From JAWLHJ01 sp039587535 (GTDB taxonomy: Bacteria; Gemmatimonadota; Gemmatimonadetes; Longimicrobiales; Gaopeijiaceae): a stretch of 64,000 nucleotides of DNA. Each line of letters opens with the position of its first letter. The stretch's first letter is position 1. Shown in pieces: positions 25,187-33,566 of this stretch. The stretch spans positions 62,001-126,000 of the forward strand of contig JBDHIF010000007.1 of assembly GCA_039587535.1 (NCBI GenBank). Direction: 5' to 3'. Under the pieces are notes generated by a model. It had not been told where the DNA came from, searched no databases, and was given only the letters and a program-made list of their open reading frames with translations. A program made the position numbers and the translations under genes.

Positions 25187-25480
25187 TTACTCCGGAAGAG
25201 CGCTTGTCAGACGATCGGCCATGGCGCTGGCCCGTCGTGTCACGTCGGAGCGTAGATGATCGAGCTCCTCCTGAGCGCGGAAGCACTCGTCCGCGATGGA
25301 CAGCGCCGCGAGGATCGCGGCCTTGTGCCCTTCGATAAGTCCGGCCTGCCGGCGGATTTCATGGATCCGGTCGTCCACGTGCTTGGCGCATCGACGGGTA
25401 TAGCTGGGCTCTGCCGCTGCGCGAATGGTATGCTCCTCACCGGCGATCCGAACGGTGACGGATCTCTTTTCCACGTTCAT
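25187..25480 (-). CDS. zapA: Cell division protein ZapA
   Basis: 97 residues. Binds and bundles FtsZ at the Z ring. The N-terminal beta domain VTVRIAGEEHTIRAAAEPSYT and the following helix HVDDRIHEIRRQAG...AILAALSIADECFRAQEEL are the family pattern. The start overlaps the stop of the coiled-coil gene upstream (ATGA), pairing it with a ZapB-like partner. Confidence 0.92.
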   Translation of the reverse strand: MNVEKRSVTVRIAGEEHTIRAAAEPSYTRRCAKHVDDRIHEIRRQAGLIEGHKAAILAALSIADECFRAQEELDHLRSDVTRRASAMADRLTSALPE

Positions 25481-25791
25481 CGCTGGTCCTCCAGAAACCG
25501 GATACGGGCAAGGATCCTGTCGATGCCTGCCCTACCGGCCTCCAATCTGGTTTTGAGTTGTGCGTTCTCTTCGTCGAGCGTCGCGAGCCGACTGAGCAGG
25601 CGTCCGGCCTCTTCCGCGTCTCCCGTGAACCTCCTGACGAGCTCTTCGAGCTGGCGGCTGTCTGATTCCGCCGATTCCACCCGTTTGGTGAGGTCTCTTA
25701 GATGGCCAGCAGCGAGCTTTACCGCGTGCTCGAGCTCCGCCAGGGCCTCAGCGGCTTCGGGACCCAACCTGTCACGCCCGGAACTGGACAC
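25477..25791 (-). CDS. ZapB-like coiled-coil protein
   Basis: 104 residues from GTG 25791, set by a GAGGAGG site seven bases upstream; the frame is open further back but only as a shadow of pheT. Almost the whole protein is predicted coiled coil (AEALAELEHAVKLAAGHLRD, LEELVRRF, LATLDEENAQLKTRLEAGRAG). It sits between pheT and zapA, overlapping the pheT 3' end by 20 bases and zapA by four. Size, fold and linkage to zapA suggest a Z-ring factor like ZapB; sequence alone does not prove it. Confidence 0.75.
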   Translation of the reverse strand: MSSSGRDRLGPEAAEALAELEHAVKLAAGHLRDLTKRVESAESDSRQLEELVRRFTGDAEEAGRLLSRLATLDEENAQLKTRLEAGRAGIDRILARIRFLEDQR

Positions 25792-28183
25792 CGAATTCCT
25801 CCTCGAGCGCTGTACGGACAGCGTCCACTGCCCGATCAACCTGCGCATCCGTAAGCGTTCTACCAGGATCCCGGAAGCGGAGGCGGTATGCAACGGAGCG
25901 CGCGCCGTCCGGAATGCCCTGCCCCTGGTAGAGGTCGAACACCGACGCATGCTCCAGCTGCGGGCCACCGGCCTCGTTGATGCGCTCCAACAGGTTGCCG
26001 GCCGGGACTTCGTCCGGAACCAGGAACGCCAGGTCGCGTTCTACCGCGGGGAACTGAGGGAGGGCTTGAAAAATCCGGGCCTCGGGCGATTGAGGTTCCT
26101 GAGGGAGCTCGATTTCGAAGCCCCATATGTCCCCGGCCCAGGCGGGCACATCGACCTGGTCGTCCCGGATGCGACCGCCTCTACCGATCACACTACCCTG
26201 CGCGTCGGCAACCTGTAAGACGGAGCCCCTGTCGAAGTGGCTGTCGCCGTCGTGGGCTACACGGATTGCGACCGCGTCGCCCCAGGCCGTGCGTGCCACC
26301 TCCTGCACCAATCCTTTCAGGTCCCATACGTCGAGCGGCTCCTCCGCATACGACCAATGCACGGGCCGCCGCCGGCCGGTTGCCACGAGCGCGAGGTGGG
26401 GCTTCTCGATGGGCGCCTCACCAGCTCCCGCTCTTCGGAACGACGTCCCGAGCTCGAACAGGCGAACATCCCGATTGCCCCGGGCGAGGTTGTACGCCAC
26501 GCGGCGTAGCAGCGACGGGAGCAGGCTCTTACGTATGAACGGCTCGGTCGTGGCCAGAGGGTTCGCCACTTCCACATTCCCCTCTCCAGCCGGAACGAAA
26601 GCCGGGGTTTGGGTCTCCAATAGCCCTCGCGCGACGAGGGCACCCCGGAGCCGTTCCTCGAGCGCGAAGAGCGGGTGGTCCGGTACCGTATTCGGACGAT
26701 ACGGTCCCAGATCGGACGGGAAGGCGTCGTAACCGTGGGTCCGCGCGATCTCCTCGATGAGATCGACCTCGCGCGTCACGTCAAGCGCCCGGAAGCCCGG
26801 GATCCGAAAGTGGAGGACCCCTTCCTCCCCGTCCTCTTCCACGCGGAACCCGAGCGGCTCGAGAAGCTCCTTCACCCGGGCGGCACTGAACGGCAGACCC
26901 AGGAGATGCTCGACTCGGGAGAGGCGGACCGACACGACCGCGGCTTCGTGCTGCGCGCTGGCGCAGTCGAGGACCGGCTCCTCGACGGTTCCCCCGGCGA
27001 TCGTCGCGATCAGTCGTGCGCAGCGCTTCAACGCTTCGTCCATCGCTTCCGGGTCGATGCCACGCTCGAAGCGATACGAGGCGTCCGTGGACATGACCAA
27101 GGCTCGGCGGGTAGCGCGGATGGATTTGGGGTCGAACCATGCGCATTCGAGAAGGACGTCTCGTGTTCGGTCGTCCACCTCCGAGTCCAATCCCCCCATG
27201 ACTCCCGCGATCGCCACCGGTCGCTCTGCGTCGCAAATCATCAGCATGTCGGAGGTGATCGTGCGTTCCTCCTCATCTAGCGTGATGAACCTGTCTTCGT
27301 CGGGTGTCGCCGTCCGCACGACGATCGCCGAGCCGCTCAACTTGGCCAGGTCGAATGCGTGAAGGGGTTGTCCCAACTCGAGCATGACGTAGTTGGTTGC
27401 GTCCACCACGTTGTTGATGGGGCGTGCTCCTGCGCCGCGAAGCCGCCGTTGGAGCCACTCCGGCGACGGGCCGACACTCACGCCGCGGATGACGGCCCCG
27501 AGGTATCTGGGGCAAAGCTCCGGTGCCTGCACCTCGACAGAGACCGGTCCTGCCACGACCGCTGGTTCGTCTTTGACCGACTCGAGTGCCTGGTCAGACA
27601 CTCCAGGTAGAGGCTCCAACGCGACCCGGCCGTCCCCGGCGGATGCGAGCTCCCTCGCGAGGCCCACGTGGGAGAGGAGGTCTCCCCGGTTCGCCGTGAC
27701 TTCGACGTCGAGGGTGACGTCGTCCAACCCAAGGGCGCGCACGAAGGACTCGCCGGCCTGGAAGTCCCCATGTAGCTCCATGATGCCCGCGTGGTCGGTC
27801 CCGAGCCCCAATTCCTTGGCAGAACAGAGCATCCCTTGAGACACCTCACCTCGAATCTTGGCCTTCTTGATCTTGAAGTCCCCGGGGAGCACGGAGCCGA
27901 CCGGTGCGAACGGATACCAAGATCCGTCACGCACGTTGGGAGCGCCGCAGACGACCTGAACGGGCCCGTCACCCCCCTCCACCTTGCAGAGCGATAGCCG
28001 ATCAGCATTCGGATGGGGGGCCGCCTCCAAGACCCTACCCACGACGATATGGCCTAACAGAGCACCGGGCGAAAGCAGCTCCTCGACGGGAGCCCCACGA
28101 AGCGCCAAGTGGTCTGCCAAAGCCTGCGGGTCCAGGTCCAGTCCGGGGACGAGGTCGAGGAGCCAGCGATAGGAAGCCTTCAT
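25772..28183 (-). CDS. pheT: Phenylalanine-tRNA ligase beta subunit
   Basis: 803 residues, normal length. It has the EMAP/tRNA-binding domain (GHIVVGRVLEAAPHPNADRL, SQGMLCSAKELGLG), B3/B4 editing domain, B5 domain, catalytic-like core (VDLIEEIARTHGYD) and the C-terminal FDX-ACB anticodon domain (LPQFPAVERDLAFLVPDEV). Forms the alpha2-beta2 enzyme with PheS. Its ATG shares one base with the pheS stop (TGATG). The 3' end overlaps the ZapB-like gene. Confidence 0.97.
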   Translation of the reverse strand: MKASYRWLLDLVPGLDLDPQALADHLALRGAPVEELLSPGALLGHIVVGRVLEAAPHPNADRLSLCKVEGGDGPVQVVCGAPNVRDGSWYPFAPVGSVLPGDFKIKKAKIRGEVSQGMLCSAKELGLGTDHAGIMELHGDFQAGESFVRALGLDDVTLDVEVTANRGDLLSHVGLARELASAGDGRVALEPLPGVSDQALESVKDEPAVVAGPVSVEVQAPELCPRYLGAVIRGVSVGPSPEWLQRRLRGAGARPINNVVDATNYVMLELGQPLHAFDLAKLSGSAIVVRTATPDEDRFITLDEEERTITSDMLMICDAERPVAIAGVMGGLDSEVDDRTRDVLLECAWFDPKSIRATRRALVMSTDASYRFERGIDPEAMDEALKRCARLIATIAGGTVEEPVLDCASAQHEAAVVSVRLSRVEHLLGLPFSAARVKELLEPLGFRVEEDGEEGVLHFRIPGFRALDVTREVDLIEEIARTHGYDAFPSDLGPYRPNTVPDHPLFALEERLRGALVARGLLETQTPAFVPAGEGNVEVANPLATTEPFIRKSLLPSLLRRVAYNLARGNRDVRLFELGTSFRRAGAGEAPIEKPHLALVATGRRRPVHWSYAEEPLDVWDLKGLVQEVARTAWGDAVAIRVAHDGDSHFDRGSVLQVADAQGSVIGRGGRIRDDQVDVPAWAGDIWGFEIELPQEPQSPEARIFQALPQFPAVERDLAFLVPDEVPAGNLLERINEAGGPQLEHASVFDLYQGQGIPDGARSVAYRLRFRDPGRTLTDAQVDRAVDAVRTALEEEFGVQFRA

Positions 28184-29232
28184 CAGGTGAACTGGGATAG
28201 GAAGCGGACGTCGTTCTCGAAGAAGGTCCGAAGGTCCCGGACACCGTGCTTCAGCATGGCAATGCGCCCTGGCCCCATTCCGAACGCCCAGCCGGTGTAT
28301 CGCTCGGGGTCATGCCCGGCGTTCTCGATCACGGCGGGATCAACCATCCCCGCCCCCATGATTTCCAGCCAGTCCGTTTCTTCTCTCGTCCCATCGGGAT
28401 GTGTGATGACCCGCTTCACGTCGACCTCGGCGCTCGGTTCGGTGAACGGAAAGAACGACGGTCGAAACCGGACTTGAGTGTCGGGGCCCCAATATCGTCG
28501 GGCAAACTCCGCCAGGGTTGCCTTGAAGTCCACGAAGGAGACACCCTCGTCGATGACCAGACCCTCGATCTGCATGAAAGCCGGGGTGTGCGTTGCGTCG
28601 TACGTATCCCGGCGATAGACCCAGCCCGGAGCCAAGATCCGAATGGGCGGATCGTGCCGCTCCATGGTCCGCATCTGCACGGGCGACGTGTGGCTCCTCA
28701 GGAGGACCGAGTCCACCAGGTAGAGCGTGTCCTGCTCGTCTGCCGCCGGATGGTCCAGGGGCGTGTTCAACGCCTCGAAGTTGTACCACTCCGTGTCAGC
28801 CTCGGGCCCTCGAGCCCTGGTGAATCCGAGCCCACGGAAGATCCGCCAGATCTCGTCCACGGTTTGCGTGATGGGATGGAGGCCGCCGCGCCAGGGATCA
28901 CGAGCCGGGAGCGAGAGATCGCCCAACGCGCTGCCTGCCGGTGCGGACACCTCCCTCTCCCGCTCCTCCAACGCTCTAGATAGCAATTGCTTGACGCGAT
29001 TCGCCTCCTGACCTACTTGAGGACGCGCTTCGGGGGGCATGGCGCCCAGACCACGGAGGATCTCGGAAACCCGACCCTCCTTCCTACCCAGGAAATCGAC
29101 ACGGATGGCCGTCAGCCCGTCGAGGTCGCTCGCCTCGGCGATGCTGTCCAGAGCCTCGCGCTCGAGAGCGCGGAGCGAATCGATCAAGTCAGGTCGCGTC
29201 ATCATCTCCAGAGGTGTTCGGGCGTTCCCCAT
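28183..29232 (-). CDS. pheS: Phenylalanine-tRNA ligase alpha subunit
   Basis: 349 residues from ATG 29232; ATGs at 29205 and 29202 also fit the family N terminus, and none has an ideal ribosome-binding site. Catalytic class II core: motif 2 (IRILAPGWVYRRDTYDATHT) and motif 3 (GWAFGMGPGRIAMLKHGV), with the Phe-binding region FRPSFFPFTEPSAEVDV. The N-terminal coiled coil binds tRNA. A strong terminator separates it from rplT, so pheST needs its own promoter in the 47 bases between; none is obvious. Confidence 0.96.
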   Translation of the reverse strand: MGNARTPLEMMTRPDLIDSLRALEREALDSIAEASDLDGLTAIRVDFLGRKEGRVSEILRGLGAMPPEARPQVGQEANRVKQLLSRALEEREREVSAPAGSALGDLSLPARDPWRGGLHPITQTVDEIWRIFRGLGFTRARGPEADTEWYNFEALNTPLDHPAADEQDTLYLVDSVLLRSHTSPVQMRTMERHDPPIRILAPGWVYRRDTYDATHTPAFMQIEGLVIDEGVSFVDFKATLAEFARRYWGPDTQVRFRPSFFPFTEPSAEVDVKRVITHPDGTREETDWLEIMGAGMVDPAVIENAGHDPERYTGWAFGMGPGRIAMLKHGVRDLRTFFENDVRFLSQFT

Positions 29233-29279
29233 CTCCAGGGTCGTCCGTAAGCTATCAAGCGAAGAGCCGGATGCAATCG

Positions 29280-29316
29280 AAAAGGGCCGCGCGGCTGGAA
29301 GCCACGCGGCCCTTTT
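29280..29316 (-). terminator. Rho-independent terminator after rplT
   Basis: AAAAGGGCCGCG and CGCGGCCCTTTT form perfect 12-base arms, with an inner GGCT/AGCC stem extending the hairpin. The minus-strand copy ends in TTTTCG, as expected for ending the infC-rpmI-rplT transcript. It lies 40 bases after the rplT stop. Confidence 0.9.
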
Positions 29317-29356
29317 CGTCACATCCCGGGGCCTGGAGCCCCCCGGACCCCTCGGC

Positions 29357-29722
29357 TCAGCCCTTAGCGTCCAGGCTCTCCTTGGCACGGCCGACCAGGG
29401 TGCTGAACGCTTCCGGGTTGCGGACGGCGAGATCTGCCAGAGCCTTCCGGTCCAGCTCGACGCCGGCCTCCTTGAGGCCATTGATGAATCGGCTGTAGGA
29501 CAAATCGTGCGCCCGAGCCGCGGCGTTGATCCGCGTGATCCAGAGGCGTCGGAAGTTCCGTTTCTTCTTCTTCCGGTCCCTGTAGGCGTGTTGCCAACCC
29601 TTTTCGACGGCGTCCTTCGCCGTGCGATAGAGGTTCTTACGCCCGCCGAAGTACCCTTTGGCGGCCTTGAAGATCTTCTTCTTCCGCTTGTTCCGCGCGG
29701 TCGCGGAGGTTGCCCTTGGCAT
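29357..29722 (-). CDS. rplT: 50S ribosomal protein L20
   Basis: 121 residues, standard length. The basic N-terminal arm RKKIFKAAKGYFGGRKNLYR and the globular part LWITRINAAARAHDLSYSRFINGLK are diagnostic. Needed early in 50S assembly. It lies 12 bases after rpmI in the infC-rpmI-rplT operon and is followed by a strong terminator. Confidence 0.97.
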   Translation of the reverse strand: MPRATSATARNKRKKKIFKAAKGYFGGRKNLYRTAKDAVEKGWQHAYRDRKKKKRNFRRLWITRINAAARAHDLSYSRFINGLKEAGVELDRKALADLAVRNPEAFSTLVGRAKESLDAKG

Positions 29723-29734
29723 GGTCCGGCCTCC

Positions 29735-29935
29735 TTACGCGCCGTAGGGGAGAATCTTGTCCAGCTTCTTGGCGTCCGACTTGGCGACTGTGTCCGCCTG
29801 CCGGAGGCGTCGCTTCCTCTTGCGCGTCTTCTTCGTGAGGATGTGGCTCTTGTTCGCCCGCATGCGCTTGAGCTTTCCAGAGCCCGTCTTCTTGACGCGC
29901 TTCGCTGCACCTCGGTGCGTCTTCATCTTCGGCAT
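29735..29935 (-). CDS. rpmI: 50S ribosomal protein L35
   Basis: 66 residues. MPKMKTHRGAAKRVKKTGSGKLKR and the Arg/Lys-rich tail are typical of L35. Middle gene of the conserved infC-rpmI-rplT operon. Confidence 0.97.
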   Translation of the reverse strand: MPKMKTHRGAAKRVKKTGSGKLKRMRANKSHILTKKTRKRKRRLRQADTVAKSDAKKLDKILPYGA

Positions 29936-29984
29936 TTCTGATCTCCGTTCTTCCTGGGGGCCGAGCCCGCAGGACCCGGTGAGT

Positions 29985-30503
29985 CTATTTCACTTTCAGC
30001 GGAGCGACGACCATGGACATGGTCCGTCCCTCCATATTCGGCTGGGATTCCACCTTTCCGAGGTCCCCGAGGTCCTCCGTCACACGTGAAAGGACCTCCA
30101 GCCCCAACTCCGGGTGGGTCACCTGTCGGCCTCGGAACATCATGGTCAATTTGACCTTGTTTCCTTCGTCCAGGAAACGACGTGCGTGACGGACCTTGAA
30201 CTCGTAGTCGTGGTCCTCGATGCCGGGTCGGAATTTCACTTCCTTGACCTGGATCGTGTGCTGTTTCTTCCGCGCCTCGCGCGCCGCCCGCGCGGCTTCA
30301 TACTTGAACTTGCCGTAGTCCATCATCTTGACCACGGGTGGGCGGGCGTCTGCCGCGACCTCGACCAAGTCCATGCCTCGCTCGGCCGCCCTTTCGCGGG
30401 CCTCGTCGAGGGAGACGATACCGATCTGCTCTCCGTCGTCCTGGATCAGCCGGATGGGGCTGATCCGGATCTGGTCGTTCACGCGGACTCGCTTGTCGTT
30501 GAT
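29985..30503 (-). CDS. infC: Translation initiation factor IF-3, probably with a rare start codon
   Basis: Binds the 30S subunit and checks the start codon. Family blocks are VNDQIRISPIRLI, GIVSLDEARERAAERGMDLVEVA, PPVVKMMDYGKFKYE and the C-terminal domain from QVKEVKFRPGIEDHDY. The first standard start is GTG at 30482 (165 residues), but it has only a weak ribosome-binding site and cuts the N terminus. Seven codons upstream in frame is ATC (30503), ten bases after a GGAGG; ATA 30512 is another option. IF-3 genes commonly use rare AUU/AUC/AUA codons for self-regulation, so I place the start at ATC. Confidence 0.9.
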   Translation of the reverse strand: MNDKRVRVNDQIRISPIRLIQDDGEQIGIVSLDEARERAAERGMDLVEVAADARPPVVKMMDYGKFKYEAARAAREARKKQHTIQVKEVKFRPGIEDHDYEFKVRHARRFLDEGNKVKLTMMFRGRQVTHPELGLEVLSRVTEDLGDLGKVESQPNMEGRTMSMVVAPLKVK

Positions 30504-30570
30504 TTCCTCTATACCTCCGATGGTGGTCGGTGTCGGACGACCCAGCGACGCCCGATCACGATACGAAAAA

Positions 30571-30676
30571 GACCCGGGCTCGGAGGGAGCGCGGGTCGCG
30601 TGTACGCCTTACTGGGCTTGGCCTGTGGCCAACCCCTGGCGAAGCGACCCTCACGTCGGCTCTTGAGCCCGAGGGT
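30571..30676 (-). promoter_or_regulatory. infC operon leader with three stacked hairpins, last one terminator-like
   Basis: On the minus strand the 297 bases between thrS and infC contain three successive hairpins. They are 30647-30676 (ACCCTC/GAGGGT with inner GGCTC/GAGCC), 30614-30635 (GGGxTTGGCC/GGCCAAxCCC), and 30571-30597 (GACCCGxGCTC/GAGCxCGGGTC) followed at once by TTTTT (30566-30570). The last is an intrinsic terminator 63 bases before infC. It either ends thrS transcripts or acts as an attenuator of infC-rpmI-rplT. A TTGACG box with CATCTT 17 bases on (about 30730-30760) could be the promoter. Confidence 0.6.
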
Positions 30677-30800
30677 GGGACCGGAACGCAGCCGGCCCAC
30701 TTCCTAGTTTGTCGTGCGGACAAGATGAGGCAACTCGGTACGACCGTCAACGCCGAAACTGCGCTTCGGGAGCCGAACACCTCGGCGGCTCCCTTCCCGA

Positions 30801-32726
30801 TCAGCCCAGGGATCTCGTGCTCGTCTCCTCGGAGATCTTCGCGACGAAGTCCGCCCGAGACATGATTTCCTGTTTCTTCCCCGCGCCACGCCTCCGAACC
30901 GCCACGGTTCCGGCTTCCGCTTCTCGTTCCCCGACCACGCCCATGTAGGGGATCCTGGCCTTCTCGGCCTCCCTGATGCGGTACGGCAACGTCTCGCGCT
31001 CGGCCAGCTCCGCACGGAGTCCGGCGGTCCGCAAGTCGTGAAGTACCTCGCGGGCCGCGTCGGTCCATTGCTCGGACACCGGGAGAACCCTGACCTGCTC
31101 GGGCGCCAGCCACGTGGGAAACGAGCCCGCGAAATGTTCGATGAGGATGGCGATGAACCGCTCGAAAGAGCCGAAGATGGCCCGGTGGATGATCACGGGC
31201 CGGTGCTCGTCGTTGTCCTCTCCCACGTAGGTGAGATCGAACCGATCCGGATTCGCGTAATCGAGCTGGATGGTGCCCAGCTGCCACTCCCTTCCGATGG
31301 CGTCCACGACGTCGAAGTCGATCTTCGGGCCATAGAACGCGCCGTCTCCCTCCTTCAGCTCGTAGGGTTTGTCCAGTGCTTCGAGGGCGTCACGCAAGGC
31401 CCCCTCGGCGCGGTCCCACATACTGTCGTCTCCGATGCGCTGCTCGGGCCGTGTGGCGAACTTGGTGGTGTAATCCAAGCCCAGCGTCCGGTAGAAATAG
31501 TCGATGAGCTCCACCAGACGGCGGACCTCATCGCGGATCTGGTCCTCTGAAAGGAAGATGTGGGCGTCGTCCTGCTGGAACTGACGCACACGTGTCAGCC
31601 CGCTGAGCGCCCCCGTGATCTCGTTCCGGTGGAGCACGTCCTGGGTGGCGAAGCGGACCGGCAGCTCGCGGTAGGATCGACGCCGGGCCGCGTAGAGCAG
31701 GTAGTGCGAGGGGCAGTTCATGGGCTTGAGCGAGAAATCGTGCTCTCCCGACTCCTTGTCCAGCACCATGAACATGTTGTCACGGTACTTACCCCAGTGA
31801 CCGGATCGTTCCCACAGCGCCTTGTTGTAGAGCAACGGCGTCTTGACCTGCTCGTAGCCGTTCTCCCTGAGCACGCCGGACATCCACTCGCCCAGGAGTC
31901 GGAACACGGTGGTACCGCGATCCGTCCAGAAGGGCGCGCCCGGCGCCCAAGGATGGAACATGAACAGGTCCAGGTCCTTACCCACCCTCCGGTGATCGCG
32001 CTTCCGTGCCTCCTCGATGCGCGTCAGGTGAGCCTGCAGATCACCCTTCTTCATGAAAGCGGTGCCGTAGATGCGCTGCAGCATCTGCCGCTTCTCGTCG
32101 CCCCTCCAATACGCGCCTGCACCCGAGAGGAGCTTGAAGTGCTTCAGTCGGCCCGTGCTCGGCACGTGCGGGCCCTTGCACAAGTCGAGAAACGGTCCGT
32201 TCTCGTAGACAGTGATGACCTCTTCGTCGGAGAATTCCTCGAGGCGCTCCAGCTTCAGGGGATCATCGGAGAACAGCTCCCTGGCCTCGGCCTTGTCCAC
32301 CTGTCGGCGCACGAACGGTTGGTCGGTTGCCACCACGTCGGCCATCTGCCGCTCGAACGCTTCCAGGTCCTCGGGCGTGAACGGCTCGTCCACGTCGAAG
32401 TCATAGTAGAAGCCCTCATCGATGGCAGGTCCGAAGCCGATGCCTGCACCAGGACGGAGCTGGCGAACAGCAGTCGCCAGGACATGGGCCGCCGAGTGCC
32501 GGAGGATCGGGAGTGCCTCCGTGTCGCGGTCGGTCAGGATACGCACCTCGGCGTCCTCGCCGATGGGCTCCATCAACCCGACCGTCTCTCCGTTCACCAC
32601 GGCGGCCAGCGCAGCCTTCGCCAGGCCCGGGCCGATTCTCGCTGCTACGTCACCGGCGGAAGATCCCCTGGGCAGCTCGAGGACGTCCCCATTGGGGAGC
32701 GTGATGCGGATCTGTTCGCTCGACAT
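30801..32726 (-). CDS. thrS: Threonine-tRNA ligase
   Basis: 641 residues from ATG 32726, the usual length; the frame runs on upstream without family similarity. Parts are the N-terminal TGS domain (RITLPNGDVLELPRGSSAGD), the editing domain with HSAAHVLATAVRQL, the class II core with zinc ligands in KPMNCPSHYLLY, DDAHIF and IHRAIFGSFERF, and the C-terminal anticodon domain (VRVLPVSEQWTDAA). Charges tRNA-Thr. It is followed by the infC leader. Confidence 0.97.
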   Translation of the reverse strand: MSSEQIRITLPNGDVLELPRGSSAGDVAARIGPGLAKAALAAVVNGETVGLMEPIGEDAEVRILTDRDTEALPILRHSAAHVLATAVRQLRPGAGIGFGPAIDEGFYYDFDVDEPFTPEDLEAFERQMADVVATDQPFVRRQVDKAEARELFSDDPLKLERLEEFSDEEVITVYENGPFLDLCKGPHVPSTGRLKHFKLLSGAGAYWRGDEKRQMLQRIYGTAFMKKGDLQAHLTRIEEARKRDHRRVGKDLDLFMFHPWAPGAPFWTDRGTTVFRLLGEWMSGVLRENGYEQVKTPLLYNKALWERSGHWGKYRDNMFMVLDKESGEHDFSLKPMNCPSHYLLYAARRRSYRELPVRFATQDVLHRNEITGALSGLTRVRQFQQDDAHIFLSEDQIRDEVRRLVELIDYFYRTLGLDYTTKFATRPEQRIGDDSMWDRAEGALRDALEALDKPYELKEGDGAFYGPKIDFDVVDAIGREWQLGTIQLDYANPDRFDLTYVGEDNDEHRPVIIHRAIFGSFERFIAILIEHFAGSFPTWLAPEQVRVLPVSEQWTDAAREVLHDLRTAGLRAELAERETLPYRIREAEKARIPYMGVVGEREAEAGTVAVRRRGAGKKQEIMSRADFVAKISEETSTRSLG

Positions 32727-32784
32727 GGCTCGCGCGGGTCTCTGGGTTGGGCGGGAAGGAAGCTGGGCGGACGGAGCCGGAGGG

Positions 32785-33003
32785 TCAATGGTCAGAACGG
32801 CCGTCTCCGCCAGTCTTCCACACCCACCAACCTCCGAGGGGAAGGACGACAAACCACGCGAGCACGAGCACTCTCCGCATCGAAGCAGACGAATCCATGG
32901 CGCGCAGGCCCACAGCGAGCGCCAAAAGCACGACAAACGCCACTGCGAGGAACGTGGTCAGACGGAGCAGACGGCGGCTGGAGACGTATCGACTGGGCGG
33001 CAT
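32785..33003 (-). CDS. Small two-helix membrane protein
   Basis: 72 residues from ATG 33003. Two hydrophobic helices (LTTFLAVAFVVLLALAVGL and VLVLAWFVVLPLGGWWVW) are joined by a short loop with charged residues, and the tail is polar. It lies 15 bases after the lipoprotein gene on the same strand, so the two are probably co-expressed. No family recognised and no clear ribosome-binding site. Confidence 0.5.
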   Translation of the reverse strand: MPPSRYVSSRRLLRLTTFLAVAFVVLLALAVGLRAMDSSASMRRVLVLAWFVVLPLGGWWVWKTGGDGRSDH

Positions 33004-33017
33004 GGCGGACGATCGGG

Positions 33018-33566
33018 TCAACGAAGAGTGAGGACAAACGGGTTCGAGACGCGCCAAGCGTCATCCGGCGGCCCCACAGGCTTCAGAGTCTCGGCCTGAA
33101 ACCAGTATAGCCGGTATACGCCCTCCAGGTCCTCGAACACGAAATTGGGTGAGACGTTGGATCCGGGCGGGGCGCCGACCAACACGAGCGTGTCGGTGCG
33201 CGCGCCCTCCGGCGGAATCTCGAGCGGAGAGCTCGCGCAGGCCCGCATGAGCGGGCGCCAGGCGTCCACCCAACGTCCCTGCCGGCGGACCTGGAGGAGG
33301 GGGCGCACGTCGCCCTCGCAGTTATGGAAGATCACGGGCCCGGACAAGCGGTTGGTGAAGGTGTAGGGGATCCGTCCGGAGTATCCGATGTCGTGCCGTT
33401 CGAGTTCGTAACGGAGCTCCGAAGTCTGAGTGTGGGGCGCGACGTCACGTTCCACCGACGGGGGAGCGCACGAGACCGAGGCCAGCAGGATCAGCCAGGC
33501 ACCTCGAGCGTGACGCCTCGGGCCCCGACCTTCGCCGCTGATTCTAGGTTCCACTCCCCGAGGCAC
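33018..33566 (-). CDS. Lipoprotein of unknown function
   Basis: 182 residues from GTG 33566; GTG 33554 is an alternative. A basic leader and hydrophobic stretch end in a lipobox (AWLILLASVSC). The mature part has a beta-rich pattern (RYELERHDIGYSGRIPYTFTNRLSG, VIFHNCEGD) like small immunoglobulin-type domains, with two further cysteines. It overlaps the 3' end of the opgH-ribA gene by 23 bases, so it is coupled to the envelope gene run. Role unknown. Confidence 0.65.
   Translation of the reverse strand: MPRGVEPRISGEGRGPRRHARGAWLILLASVSCAPPSVERDVAPHTQTSELRYELERHDIGYSGRIPYTFTNRLSGPVIFHNCEGDVRPLLQVRRQGRWVDAWRPLMRACASSPLEIPPEGARTDTLVLVGAPPGSNVSPNFVFEDLEGVYRLYWFQAETLKPVGPPDDAWRVSNPFVLTLR

Noticed and set aside
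31560..33110. Long plus-strand open frame over thrS (516 codons)
   Set aside because: It lies antisense to a clearly conserved gene and has shadow-like composition.
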